In this document: piece after piece, positions 1 to 6,970 of the stretch
Position numbering within the stretch: position 1 is the first letter of the stretch
Layout of the letters: each line of letters opens with the position of its first letter
Assembly (NCBI GenBank): GCA_003224235.1
Contig: QHYU01000158.1
Coordinates: forward strand, 1-36,200
Reading direction: 5' to 3'
DNA: 36,200 nucleotides
From: Acidobacteriota bacterium
GTDB lineage: Bacteria > Acidobacteriota > Terriglobia > Acidiferrales > UBA7541
The notes under the pieces: generated by a model
Seen by the model: only the letters and a program-made list of their open reading frames with translations
Told to the model about the DNA's origin: nothing
Database searches by the model: none
Made by a program: the position numbers and the translations under genes

Positions 1-300
1 CGGCGGAATCTGCTACGGCGTCATGTGGGACCGGCGTGCCAGAGAATCGGATTGCCAGCCGTCACCTGGCACACGCTACGGCATTGCAATGCCACATTTC
101 ATGACGCCGCGGGCACACCGCTCGGAACCGTCCAGGCCCTTCTCGGTCACGCTTCATCCGAAGTCACGCGCCAGGTCTACTTGCATGCGATACCGGCTGA
201 CCAGCACCGTGCGGTTGAAGCGGTAGAGAGGCTGCTTTTTGGACCGAAATGGACCCAAGTTGACGAAGTTCGCGAAGAGAGCAGACTGACAACTAATTGA
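1..300 (+). CDS. Tyrosine recombinase/phage-type integrase, C-terminal fragment (cut by window edge)
   Basis: The frame is open from base 1 to the TGA at 298-300, so only the last ~99 residues are visible. They hold the C-terminal half of the tyrosine recombinase catalytic domain: HTLRH (the HxxR box), then LLGH, then VYLHAI, whose Tyr would be the nucleophile. Enzymes of this family cut and rejoin DNA at attachment sites. The gene ends 16 bp from the 3' end of a tRNA-Ala on the opposite strand, the usual arrangement of an integrase at the edge of an element inserted in a tRNA gene; the element would lie to the left of the window. The N-terminal arm-binding domain is not visible, so phage, ICE or genomic island cannot be told apart. 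The tail after the Tyr (about 40 residues) looks ordinary and complete. Confidence 0.85.
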   Translation, partial: RRNLLRRHVGPACQRIGLPAVTWHTLRHCNATFHDAAGTPLGTVQALLGHASSEVTRQVYLHAIPADQHRAVEAVERLLFGPKWTQVDEVREESRLTTN

Positions 301-316
301 TTTTTCAGGGGATGGT

Positions 317-392
317 TGGTGGACGTGGGGGGGCTCGAACCCCCGACCCCCTGCTTGCAAAGCAGATGCTCTCCCAACTGAGCTACACGCCC
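317..392 (-). tRNA. tRNA-Ala (anticodon TGC)
   Basis: Read on the minus strand, a 76-nt cloverleaf is complete. The acceptor stem GGGCGTG pairs with CACGTCC (one G-T wobble). The D arm is GCTC/GAGC. The anticodon stem-loop CTGCTTTGCAAGCAG carries TGC at positions 34-36. The T arm has a G/C-rich stem around GTTCGAG. Discriminator A is followed by an encoded CCA (319-317). The 3' end faces the integrase fragment, so this tRNA is a likely attachment site. Confidence 0.96.
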
Positions 393-741
393 GCTGCTGT
401 GGCTCATTGTGAGGCAGATCCGCTGGTTGGGTCAAGTCGCGCTTGCTGCATAGGAAACTTGGAACGCAATGAGCCTGTCAGGCGCGCGCCGATGTCACAC
501 TCTTTTTTAGACAAGCTTCTCCACTAATGGCGCGGAGCCACCTGGCAGTGTGAGGAGTGTTCAGCGCCGGGGTGCTCCGCAGCTGGGCGGGCAAATTGAC
601 GGCCTGACGGTGGTGACAACACGGGTTGCAGGGGACGCACGTTGCGGCGCTGCTTTCTGGAAGCTGATGTCCTGCCGGCGTATGATCAAGTAAGAATAAG
701 GCGCTCGAGTAGAGCGCCGATCGATCGCCAGGGAGGCTCGC
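393..741. other. Intergenic stretch, no gene seen
   Basis: About 350 bp between the tRNA and the next CDS. No convincing coding frame was found on either strand. The only structure noted is a 7-bp hairpin (GGCGCTC/GAGCGCC, 700-718) shortly before the ribosome binding site of the downstream gene, of unknown meaning. The stretch should also carry the tRNA promoter, reading leftward, but no clear -35/-10 pair could be assigned. Confidence 0.5.
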
Positions 742-1755
742 ATGAAGCGCTCGGTTTTCTATGTCTTGATCTTAGGAATGATTTTCGGGGGTGCGAACAC
801 AGTCTCCGCGCAGCACGAGCATCCGCAGCACAACCACCACGGCATGGCGCACCAGACGGCGGCGGGGGTAAAACTCGAGGTGAAGGATGACGCCGCCCAA
901 GAGATGACCCTGCGGCTGGGTCCGGTTGATCTGCCGGCACATACCGACCACATGGCCACGGCGCAGCCACCCGACCTGTTCTGGGCGGTGCCGATCGACG
1001 GGTGGCTGGTGGGCTATCACCCGCGCTTGGTGGATGTTGCCGGCAACCCCGAGCCGGGCCGTCTGCTCCATCACGTCGCGTTTTGGAACACGAGCCGCTC
1101 CGATTTTCTGTGTCCTAACAAGGAAGAACACCTCTTCGGCGCAGGTGGCGAGATGAACGACTGGCCCGCGGTGCCCGGCTACGGCTATCGCGTGCGCCAG
1201 GGTGAGCGCATCCGCATTGAGACAATGTTTCACAATCCGACTGACACCTCGCATCCCCAAACCTACCTCGAAATCCGCATCGAATACCGCGCTGGCAGCG
1301 CTGCTGCGGGGCAGATGACCGAGCCAATCAAAAGTGTTTATCCCACCTGGTTCGACGTGATGCAGTGCGGCCATTCCGGCTACGACCTGAAGGCGGGCAA
1401 GAATGTCACCACCGGCGAAATCACCGTGAAGTATGCTGGCACGCTGCTGGGCGTAGGGGGGCACCTGCACGACTACGGCCGGCGGCTCGTGCTGGAGAAC
1501 CTGACCCGCAACGAAGAGGTTGCCGCGCTGGACGCGAAACTCGATGCGGCTGGTCGCATCGTGGCGATGCCGGTCCAGACATTTCTTGATCGTGGCGGCT
1601 ACCGGCTGAACCGCGGCGAGCGCCTCCGGGTCACCGCGACCTACGATAACCCGGAAGGCAAACCCCTCCCCGGCGGCGCAATGGGCATCGTGGTCGGCTA
1701 CTTCGTGCCGGACAACGATACCCAGATGGCGGCGCTTCAGCGCAAGTCGAAATAA
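742..1755 (+). CDS. Secreted PHM-like copper type II monooxygenase-fold protein
   Basis: A 337-residue protein with an N-terminal signal peptide (about 1-23, cleavage near VSA-Q), so it should act outside the cytoplasm. A His-rich segment follows (HEHPQHNHHGMAH, 25-37). The remainder carries the metal-ligand pattern of the PHM/dopamine beta-hydroxylase fold: HH at 110-111, His164 (MFHNPT), HxH at 241-243 (GGHLHDYG) and Met314 (GGAMG). In characterised PHM enzymes these are the CuH (three His) and CuM (two His, one Met) ligands. The order and spacing argue for two copper sites, but substrate and activity are unknown, and bacterial relatives may only bind copper. The start is set by GGGAGG at 731-736. 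The gene appears to stand alone upstream of rpmB. Confidence 0.65.
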   Translation: MKRSVFYVLILGMIFGGANTVSAQHEHPQHNHHGMAHQTAAGVKLEVKDDAAQEMTLRLGPVDLPAHTDHMATAQPPDLFWAVPIDGWLVGYHPRLVDVAGNPEPGRLLHHVAFWNTSRSDFLCPNKEEHLFGAGGEMNDWPAVPGYGYRVRQGERIRIETMFHNPTDTSHPQTYLEIRIEYRAGSAAAGQMTEPIKSVYPTWFDVMQCGHSGYDLKAGKNVTTGEITVKYAGTLLGVGGHLHDYGRRLVLENLTRNEEVAALDAKLDAAGRIVAMPVQTFLDRGGYRLNRGERLRVTATYDNPEGKPLPGGAMGIVVGYFVPDNDTQMAALQRKSK

Positions 1756-1827
1756 CTTCCGGCAATGGGATTTCTCTGTTAGGATGGCGTGTTTGTCTAA
1801 CCCCAATTTTTTGTGCGAGGAGCAGTG

Positions 1828-2019
1828 ATGGCCCAGAGATGCGAGATTTGCGGCAAAGGGCCGCGCTACGGAAACATCATCAGCCACGCCAACAATGTCC
1901 GCCGGCGCCGCTGGAATCCGAACCTGCGCCGCGTCCGCGCGATCATCCACGGCGTGCGCAAGCATGTGCGCGTCTGCACTGCCTGCCTGCGTTCCGGCCT
2001 AGTGAAGAAGGCCGCCTGA
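1828..2019 (+). CDS. rpmB: 50S ribosomal protein L28
   Basis: A 63-residue basic protein, the usual length for L28, a component of the large ribosomal subunit. It starts MAQRCEICGKGP, keeps the family segment around HANNVRRRRWNPNLR, and ends in CTACLRSGLVKK. The CxxC pair near the N-terminus (5, 8) and the CxxC near the C-terminus mark the zinc-binding form. The ATG at 1828 is chosen because a GAGGAGC ribosome binding site lies just upstream and L28 normally starts with this motif; an upstream in-frame start at 1813 would add an atypical extension. No L33 or other ribosomal protein gene is adjacent. Confidence 0.96.
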   Translation: MAQRCEICGKGPRYGNIISHANNVRRRRWNPNLRRVRAIIHGVRKHVRVCTACLRSGLVKKAA

Positions 2020-2068
2020 ACTCGCCTGAGGCGGGTTCCCTGCATCCCATTGAAAAGGAGTTCCTGTC

Positions 2069-3130
2069 GTGAAGCGTTGGCTGCCTGGCCTGGGAATCCT
2101 GGCGGCTCTGGGCGTTGCGCCAGCCTGCAAAAAGCAGGGCCCGCCGGCGCCTGACGTCTGGGCCGTTGTGAACGGCGAGGCAGTCAAGCGCGACGAAGTA
2201 GAAAAGTATTACCGCAGCCGCGTTACCCGCGAGACTCAGGAACCTTCCCAGGAGGAGGCGCTGTCACTCAAGCTGAACATCCTCGACGAGCTCATCAACA
2301 ATGAAATCCTGCTGGAGCGCGCCAAAAAGCTCAGCCTCGAGGCCAGCGACGGCGAAGTCGAAGACAAGTTCACCGAGTTCAAGAGCCCCTACACGGAAGA
2401 CGAGTTCCAGCGGCAGATGAAGGACCGCGGCTTCACCGTGGACGACTTGAAGCGCGACCTCCGCCGCCAGCTCTCCATCCAGAAGCTGATCAACAAAGAG
2501 GTGGTGGCCAAGGTCACCATCACCGACCAGGACGTCACCGACTTCTACAACCAGAACCGCAGTCAGTTCAACGTCGCCGAGCCGCAGTACCGCATCGCAC
2601 AGATCGTCGTCACGCCACGCAAGGACCCGTTGTTGCGCAACCGCAAGAACGACGATGCCACCACCGAGGCTGAAGCGCGACACAAGTGCGCGACGCTGCT
2701 CGAACGTCTCGCGGGCGGCGCCGATTTCGCCACCCTCGCTATGGACTATTCGGAGGATCCCACCACCGCCACGACCGGCGGCGACCTCGGTTACGTCCCG
2801 GAATCTGCGCTAAGCCAGTCGGACCCGGCGCTGAAGAAGGTTGTGCTGGCGCTGAAACCCGGCCAGACCAGCGGCGTCATTGCCCTGCGCGATAGCTACC
2901 GCATCCTGCGCTTGATCGCTCGCGAAGCCCCGGGGCAGCGCGACCTCGCCGATCCGCAGGTGCAGCAGACCATCCGCGACACCTTGCGCAACCGCAAGGA
3001 ACAGTTGATCCGCGCCGCCTACCTCGCCACTGCTCGCGATGAAGCCCGCGTGACCAACTACCTGGCGCGCCAGGTACTCGAGTCGGCCGGGAAACTGCCG
3101 GCCGTGCCGGGCATTGCGGAAAAAAAATGA
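2069..3130 (+). CDS. Periplasmic SurA/PrsA-like peptidyl-prolyl isomerase
   Basis: A 353-residue protein with an N-terminal hydrophobic signal and a possible, weak lipobox (APAC, Cys20) followed by KK, so it may be a lipoprotein facing the periplasm. Residues ~30-150 resemble the SurA N-terminal chaperone region (WAVVNGEAVKRDEVEKYY, then a charged helical stretch). Residues ~170-285 form a parvulin (PpiC) domain with FATLAMDYSED, GGDLGYV and LKPGQTSGVI. Such proteins assist folding of exported or outer-membrane proteins and isomerise Xaa-Pro bonds. Translation starts at a GTG (2069) 8 bp after AAAAGGAG. It follows rpmB by about 50 bp and may share its transcript. The exact subfamily (SurA, PpiD or PrsA) cannot be fixed by eye. 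Confidence 0.85.
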   Translation: MKRWLPGLGILAALGVAPACKKQGPPAPDVWAVVNGEAVKRDEVEKYYRSRVTRETQEPSQEEALSLKLNILDELINNEILLERAKKLSLEASDGEVEDKFTEFKSPYTEDEFQRQMKDRGFTVDDLKRDLRRQLSIQKLINKEVVAKVTITDQDVTDFYNQNRSQFNVAEPQYRIAQIVVTPRKDPLLRNRKNDDATTEAEARHKCATLLERLAGGADFATLAMDYSEDPTTATTGGDLGYVPESALSQSDPALKKVVLALKPGQTSGVIALRDSYRILRLIAREAPGQRDLADPQVQQTIRDTLRNRKEQLIRAAYLATARDEARVTNYLARQVLESAGKLPAVPGIAEKK

Positions 3131-3196
3131 GTCCGGAGACAGAACTGGGAGCGTACCCAACTCGGTCGGTTGTTCGTGTTGCTTCCTGGGAGTCCT

Positions 3197-3712
3197 TCAG
3201 GTGATGACGGCGAGGACTTCGCCGGCATTGACGGCTTGGCCTTCGCTGATCAGCATCCGCTCGACCTTGCCGGTCTTTGGCGCGCGGATTTCGTTCTGCA
3301 TCTTCATCGCTTCGACTACCAGCAGCCCCTGACCGGCCTCGACCGCGTCGCCCGCCTTCACCAGCAGTCGCACTACTTTCCCCGGCATCGGCGCGATGAT
3401 CTGCTGGCGGCCCTCGGCTTCGAGCACGCCGCTGCGCTTGCCGCGCCACGCGCGCGGGTCGAGCACCTTAGCGGCAAACTCTTCCGCGCCGATGTGGACG
3501 CGGAGGCCGCCTTCCACCGGCAGCACGCGCACTTCAAACGACCGCCCGGCTAGCAAAATTGAGTAGGTTCCTGGTGCGATCTCGACGGCGTCGGCTTCGA
3601 GCTGGCGGCCGTCGAGCGTTACCCGCAGCCGGCCGCCCTCGCGCTCAAGCTCGAGGCTTCGCGTTCTTTCTCGCTGACCTCCAGGGCCGCTGATGCGCAC
3701 CTCGAGTTTCAT
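3197..3712 (-). CDS. Biotin carboxyl carrier protein subunit of acyl-CoA carboxylase
   Basis: A 171-residue protein. Its last ~75 residues form a biotinyl domain with the biotinylation motif EAMKM (Lys137), preceded by IIAPMPGKVVRLLVKAGD and followed by GKVERMLISEGQAVNAGEVL, the two halves of the lipoyl/biotinyl barrel. The N-terminal ~95 residues are a beta-rich linker region. The carrier shuttles carboxyl groups between the biotin carboxylase (4438-6027) and the carboxyltransferase (7917-9485). The ATG at 3712 overlaps the TGA of the upstream small ORF in an ATGA arrangement, which supports this start and translational coupling; an in-frame TTG at 3745 is less likely. Last gene of the minus-strand cluster. 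Confidence 0.92.
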   Translation of the reverse strand: MKLEVRISGPGGQRERTRSLELEREGGRLRVTLDGRQLEADAVEIAPGTYSILLAGRSFEVRVLPVEGGLRVHIGAEEFAAKVLDPRAWRGKRSGVLEAEGRQQIIAPMPGKVVRLLVKAGDAVEAGQGLLVVEAMKMQNEIRAPKTGKVERMLISEGQAVNAGEVLAVIT

Positions 3713-3930
3713 GGCGCCGGTGGGGGATGCTGTAGCGGACCGCAAACGTGGCTGACTTTGTCGAGTACGGCGCGCCAGCCGCGGCCGCCGCAGACATGAG
3801 TCTCCGCCTTGGCGCCGTCGAACACCTTCTCAACGCCCTGGCATGAATTTTCCACTGCTTGCTGCACTGCGGCAGAGGCAGAGAGAAGTAGAATCGAGCG
3901 TAGGGCGACGAGGGCGGGAAAGCGCTTCAT
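3709..3930 (-). CDS. Small hypothetical secreted protein, 73 aa
   Basis: Not recognised. The ORF begins 3 bp after the stop of the ChrB-like gene and its TGA overlaps the ATG of the biotin carrier gene (ATGA), so it sits tightly in the operon. The product starts MKRFPALVALRSILLLSASAA, a plausible short signal peptide, followed by ~50 residues with three Cys (NSC, HVCGG, HVCGP). The tight packing supports real translation. An alternative is that it is just the coupling segment that brings ribosomes to the carrier gene, with no function of its own. Confidence 0.45.
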   Translation of the reverse strand: MKRFPALVALRSILLLSASAAVQQAVENSCQGVEKVFDGAKAETHVCGGRGWRAVLDKVSHVCGPLQHPPPAP

Positions 3931-3933
3931 GAT

Positions 3934-4389
3934 TTACTTCTTCTTGGCTGCAGCTTTTGCGCGGCCTTCGCACCAGGCATAGAGCGCGTCATAGATGGGA
4001 AAACCGTAGGCTAGGCGTTTCTCATCGCTGAGGTTGAGTGCATGGAAGCCTTCAGCGATCGCCTTGAGCCCTGGCGCCTCGGGCGCGGTGTGCTCCTCAC
4101 CGCTGATGTCGGCCGCGTGAACGATCTTCGCCAAGCGGGCGAGTGTCGGCTCTTTCAGGTCGAACTCGCGCAGCAGGACTTCAAACGTGCACAGGCCCTT
4201 GTGGTGGGTGAACTTCAGCTCCGGATTGCGAGGCATGTCAAACGGCACAGCGTCTTCCCGCGCGGCGATGGCCAGCACCTCGTTCTCCGGCGCGAAAAGA
4301 AACTGAGCCTTGTCATCAATGAAGCGCCGGATCAGCCAGGGGCAGGCCACGCGATCGACTTTGATGTTTTGCCTGGTGATCCATTTCAT
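3934..4389 (-). CDS. ChrB C-terminal-domain-like protein (chromate resistance family)
   Basis: A 151-residue protein resembling the C-terminal domain of ChrB: MKWITRQNIKVDRVACPWLIRRFID at the start, then FTHHKGLCTFEVLL and the C-terminal YGFPIYDALYAWCEG. ChrB proteins are linked to chromate resistance, but stand-alone copies of this domain are common and of uncertain function. The conserved Cys-Pro and His-His pairs could bind metal; this is inference. No signal peptide is visible. It lies 48 bp downstream of the biotin carboxylase gene and directly before the small secreted ORF, so it appears co-transcribed with the acyl-CoA carboxylase genes, an unexpected partner. No chrA transporter is in the window, so a chromate role is not supported locally. 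Confidence 0.75.
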   Translation of the reverse strand: MKWITRQNIKVDRVACPWLIRRFIDDKAQFLFAPENEVLAIAAREDAVPFDMPRNPELKFTHHKGLCTFEVLLREFDLKEPTLARLAKIVHAADISGEEHTAPEAPGLKAIAEGFHALNLSDEKRLAYGFPIYDALYAWCEGRAKAAAKKK

Positions 4390-4437
4390 GGTGTGCTCCT
4401 GGGCCCTGTCGGTTTGGCCGCAGTTTCGGCCGCAGAT

Positions 4438-6027
4438 CTATCGCCCTGGGGCGCGGTCGAGTTGCGCGCGGCGGCCTTCGAGCTTCCAGCGCGACTCCGG
4501 TTTCTCCGCGGCGCTCCCTGCAGTGCTCGACGAGCCATTCTTACTGAGGTGCCAGAGCGCAGCGGCCAGCAGCGCCGCATCTTCGACACTGCCTTGGCGG
4601 CCGGCGACGTGCTCCGATTTGGCCCCAGCGACTCCAGCCGCAGCGCGGGGATCGCGGGCGGAGCCAGATTCAGTCGCGGCTGCGGGCGCTTTCAGCCACT
4701 CGTCGAGCCAGCGAGTATGAATCTCGCCGCGCGCAAATTCCGGGTCGGCCAGGATGCGCCTGAAAAGCCCCGCGTTTGTTCTGATACCGCTGACGTAGTA
4801 CTCCTCGAGCGCGCGCCGCATTCGCGCCAGAGCTTCGCCGCGATCGGCGCCCCAGGCGATCAGTTTGCCGAGCAGCGGATCGTACTCAGTGGGCACCGTC
4901 CACCCGGGATAGACGCCGTCATCCAAGCGAATGCCGGGACCGGAGGGCACGCGCCGCGCCAGGATTGTGCCCGGCGAGGGGAAGAAATTGTTGTCCGGGT
5001 CTTCGGCGTAGAGGCGGCACTCGATGGCGTGGCCGCGGAGGGCCACATCTTCCTGCGCAAATGACAGCGGCTCACCCGCAGCGATACGCACCTGCAGCTT
5101 CACCAGATCGAGGCCGGTGATCGCTTCGGTGACCGGATGCTCAACCTGCAGGCGCGTGTTTACCTCGAGGAAATAAAAGTTGCGTGCGGCGTCCACCAGG
5201 AATTCGACCGTGCCGGCGTTGGTATAACCTCCGGCGCGCGCCAGTTTCACCGCCGCCTCGCCCATGGCCCGGCGCAGCGGAGCATCCACCACCGGCGAAG
5301 GCGCTTCTTCGATCACTTTTTGGTGACGCCGCTGCACGGAACATTCGCGCTCGCCGAGGTAAACGATGTGGCCATGCTGGTCGGCAAGGATTTGGATTTC
5401 AATGTGCCGCGGCCGGTCGAGATATTTCTCAATATACAGCCGCGGGTCGCCGAAAGCGTTGAGCGCTTCCGAGCTGGCATCGCGCCACGCCGCGGGCAGC
5501 TCGGCTTCGCCGGTCACCAGGCGCATACCCTTGCCGCCGCCTCCGGCGACGGCCTTGAGCAGCACCGGGAAACCGATGTCTCGCGCGAGCTGGCTCGCCT
5601 TTTCGAGCCCCTCGATCGGCTCTACCACGCCAGGCACAGTGGGCACGCCGGCGCGACGCGCCAGTTGCCGCGCCGCCGTCTTCGAGCCCATCTGCTCCAT
5701 AGCTTCCGCCGCGGGCCCAATAAAAGTGATCCCGGCGGCGAGGCAGGCCCGCGCAAGTTCGGGATTTTCCGCGAGAAAGCCATAGCCGGGATGGAGGGCA
5801 TCGCAGTCTGCGCGTCGCGCAACATCCATCAGCTTGTCGATCCGCAGGTAGCTCTCGCGCGAGAGTGATGGGCCGATGGGATAGGCCTCGTCGGCCAGCC
5901 GCACATGCAGGGAGGCGCGATCCGCCTCGCTAAACACGGCGACCGCGCCAATGCCCAGCTCGCGGCAGGCGCGCAGGATGCGGATGGCAATCTCACCCCG
6001 GTTCGCAATCAGGATCTTCTTGAACAT
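4438..6027 (-). CDS. accC: Biotin carboxylase subunit of acetyl/propionyl-CoA carboxylase
   Basis: ATP-dependent carboxylation of the biotin on the carrier protein. The protein (529 aa) starts MFKKILIANRGEIAIRILRA, the family signature. It continues with the ATP-grasp loop AGGGGKGMR, ERECSVQRRHQK, and the catalytic stretch EVNTRLQVEHPVTE (Glu, Asn, Arg). The core ends near residue 450. About 80 further residues follow (DEWLKAP... to the end), rich in Ala, Ser and Arg; this tail is longer than in E. coli AccC. ATG 6027 is chosen over an in-frame start 12 codons upstream because the family begins at MFKK; no strong ribosome binding site is seen. The matching carboxyltransferase is on the same strand but is separated from this gene by the R-M insert. 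Confidence 0.95.
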   Translation of the reverse strand: MFKKILIANRGEIAIRILRACRELGIGAVAVFSEADRASLHVRLADEAYPIGPSLSRESYLRIDKLMDVARRADCDALHPGYGFLAENPELARACLAAGITFIGPAAEAMEQMGSKTAARQLARRAGVPTVPGVVEPIEGLEKASQLARDIGFPVLLKAVAGGGGKGMRLVTGEAELPAAWRDASSEALNAFGDPRLYIEKYLDRPRHIEIQILADQHGHIVYLGERECSVQRRHQKVIEEAPSPVVDAPLRRAMGEAAVKLARAGGYTNAGTVEFLVDAARNFYFLEVNTRLQVEHPVTEAITGLDLVKLQVRIAAGEPLSFAQEDVALRGHAIECRLYAEDPDNNFFPSPGTILARRVPSGPGIRLDDGVYPGWTVPTEYDPLLGKLIAWGADRGEALARMRRALEEYYVSGIRTNAGLFRRILADPEFARGEIHTRWLDEWLKAPAAATESGSARDPRAAAGVAGAKSEHVAGRQGSVEDAALLAAALWHLSKNGSSSTAGSAAEKPESRWKLEGRRAQLDRAPGR

Positions 6028-6143
6028 GGAGGCGTCTCTGAGGTCGAGGAGCGATTCTAGCACGCCCCGGCACGAGTCATTCGGGCGTGGACGAGGATTT
6101 CACAAATCCCCCAGATCTCGTCGCGCTCCCGAGAGTGATATAT

Positions 6144-6168
6144 GACTATAGTCCGTAGACTATCAGTC
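6144..6168 (+). promoter_or_regulatory. Double C-box operator of the restriction-modification system
   Basis: Two dyads stand side by side: GACTATAGTC (6144-6153), a CGTA spacer, then GACTATCAGTC (6158-6168). This is the GACT-N(2-3)-AGTC architecture bound by C (controller) proteins of type II R-M systems such as PvuII. Two adjacent boxes usually give activation at low and repression at high C-protein levels. They lie 26 bp before the endonuclease-like ORF, and a C-type regulator is encoded just downstream, which matches the assignment. Confidence 0.88.
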
Positions 6169-6193
6169 ACATAGGGGGCATGTTGCCAGATTC

Positions 6194-6739
6194 ATGTCTA
6201 TGAGCGAAGAGCACCCGCTCGAGAAGATGTTTGCGCTGCACGCTTCTGCCATCCTCGACGTAATCCATAGAAATAATCGCTTGCTAGTAGCGGTTAAGGG
6301 AGGGATAGCGCAAGAGCATCTTCGACAGTATCTGACTACATTGCGTGACACGCGCCAGATCACTGACTTCGGTTCCCCGGTCGAGGAAGGAAAATCGGAT
6401 TTCTGGGTGCTTTTTGAAGGACGCAAATATCTCATCGAATGTAAGAACGTTCAAAAAACATTGAGAGCCGGAGAGATTACGGTCGATTTCATGAGGACCC
6501 GATACGCGAAAACGGTTGGACCACAAGGCAGGTTTTATAAGCCTTCAGAATTCCAAGTCCTTGCGGCGTGCCTCTTCAACCAAACTAATCGGTGGGAATT
6601 TCGATTCATCCCTACCGCAAAGCTCGCACGCCACAAAGTCTATCGGGGCCGCATCGACAATAGAGTCTCCCTGGGAGAATCCACGCCTTATTCTGGCTAC
6701 TGGCGCGAGGATTTGGTTTCCGTACTGCGCTTGGTGTAG
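6194..6739 (+). CDS. Putative type II restriction endonuclease, PD-(D/E)xK type
   Basis: A 181-residue protein with no family I can name. The segment from Ser68-Asp69 to Glu82-Cys83-Lys84 fits a PD-(D/E)xK nuclease core (Asp, a beta hairpin WVLFEGRKYLI, then ExK). Its position between a double C-box and a C-protein gene, beside a DNA methyltransferase, makes a restriction enzyme the best reading. Start ATG 6194 is the longest; an in-frame ATG at 6200 is equally possible and overlaps the stop of an 8-codon micro-ORF (6180-6203). Base composition is visibly less GC-rich than in the flanking carboxylase genes, consistent with acquisition. The recognition site cannot be read from the sequence, and a nuclease of another kind cannot be excluded. 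Confidence 0.7.
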   Translation: MSMSEEHPLEKMFALHASAILDVIHRNNRLLVAVKGGIAQEHLRQYLTTLRDTRQITDFGSPVEEGKSDFWVLFEGRKYLIECKNVQKTLRAGEITVDFMRTRYAKTVGPQGRFYKPSEFQVLAACLFNQTNRWEFRFIPTAKLARHKVYRGRIDNRVSLGESTPYSGYWREDLVSVLRLV

Positions 6740-6742
6740 CGA

Positions 6743-6970
6743 TTGGTGAGCTTTTCAGCCAGATTCGGAGAAGTCGTGCGGGAAGTCCGCACTCGACGGG
6801 GACTTTCTCAAGAAAAGCTCGCCGAGCTTGCCGATTTGGATCGGACCTTCGTCAGCATGATCGAACGCGGAAAGCGTCATCCAACTCTAGAGACGGCGAA
6901 GAGCTTGGCCGAGGCACTCGATATGCCTCTCAGCACCATGATCGCTTCAGCGGAACGCCGGAAGACTTAA
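6743..6970 (+). CDS. XRE-type controller (C) protein of the R-M system
   Basis: A 75-residue protein that is almost only a helix-turn-helix of the Xre/Cro type: [47 protein letters not shown]. The length and the RxFxSxIERGxRxPxL segment are typical of C proteins (about 70-85 aa), which time restriction expression through C-boxes like those at 6144-6168. Start is TTG 6743 or GTG 6746, only 3-6 bp after the endonuclease stop, so both genes should be translated from one mRNA. Its TAA (6968-6970) overlaps the stop of the convergent methyltransferase gene. In well-known systems C usually precedes R; here it follows. Confidence 0.88.
   Translation: MVSFSARFGEVVREVRTRRGLSQEKLAELADLDRTFVSMIERGKRHPTLETAKSLAEALDMPLSTMIASAERRKT

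Noticed and set aside
3934-4389. A chromate resistance operon
   Set aside because: Only a ChrB-like domain is present; no chrA transporter or other metal-resistance gene is nearby.
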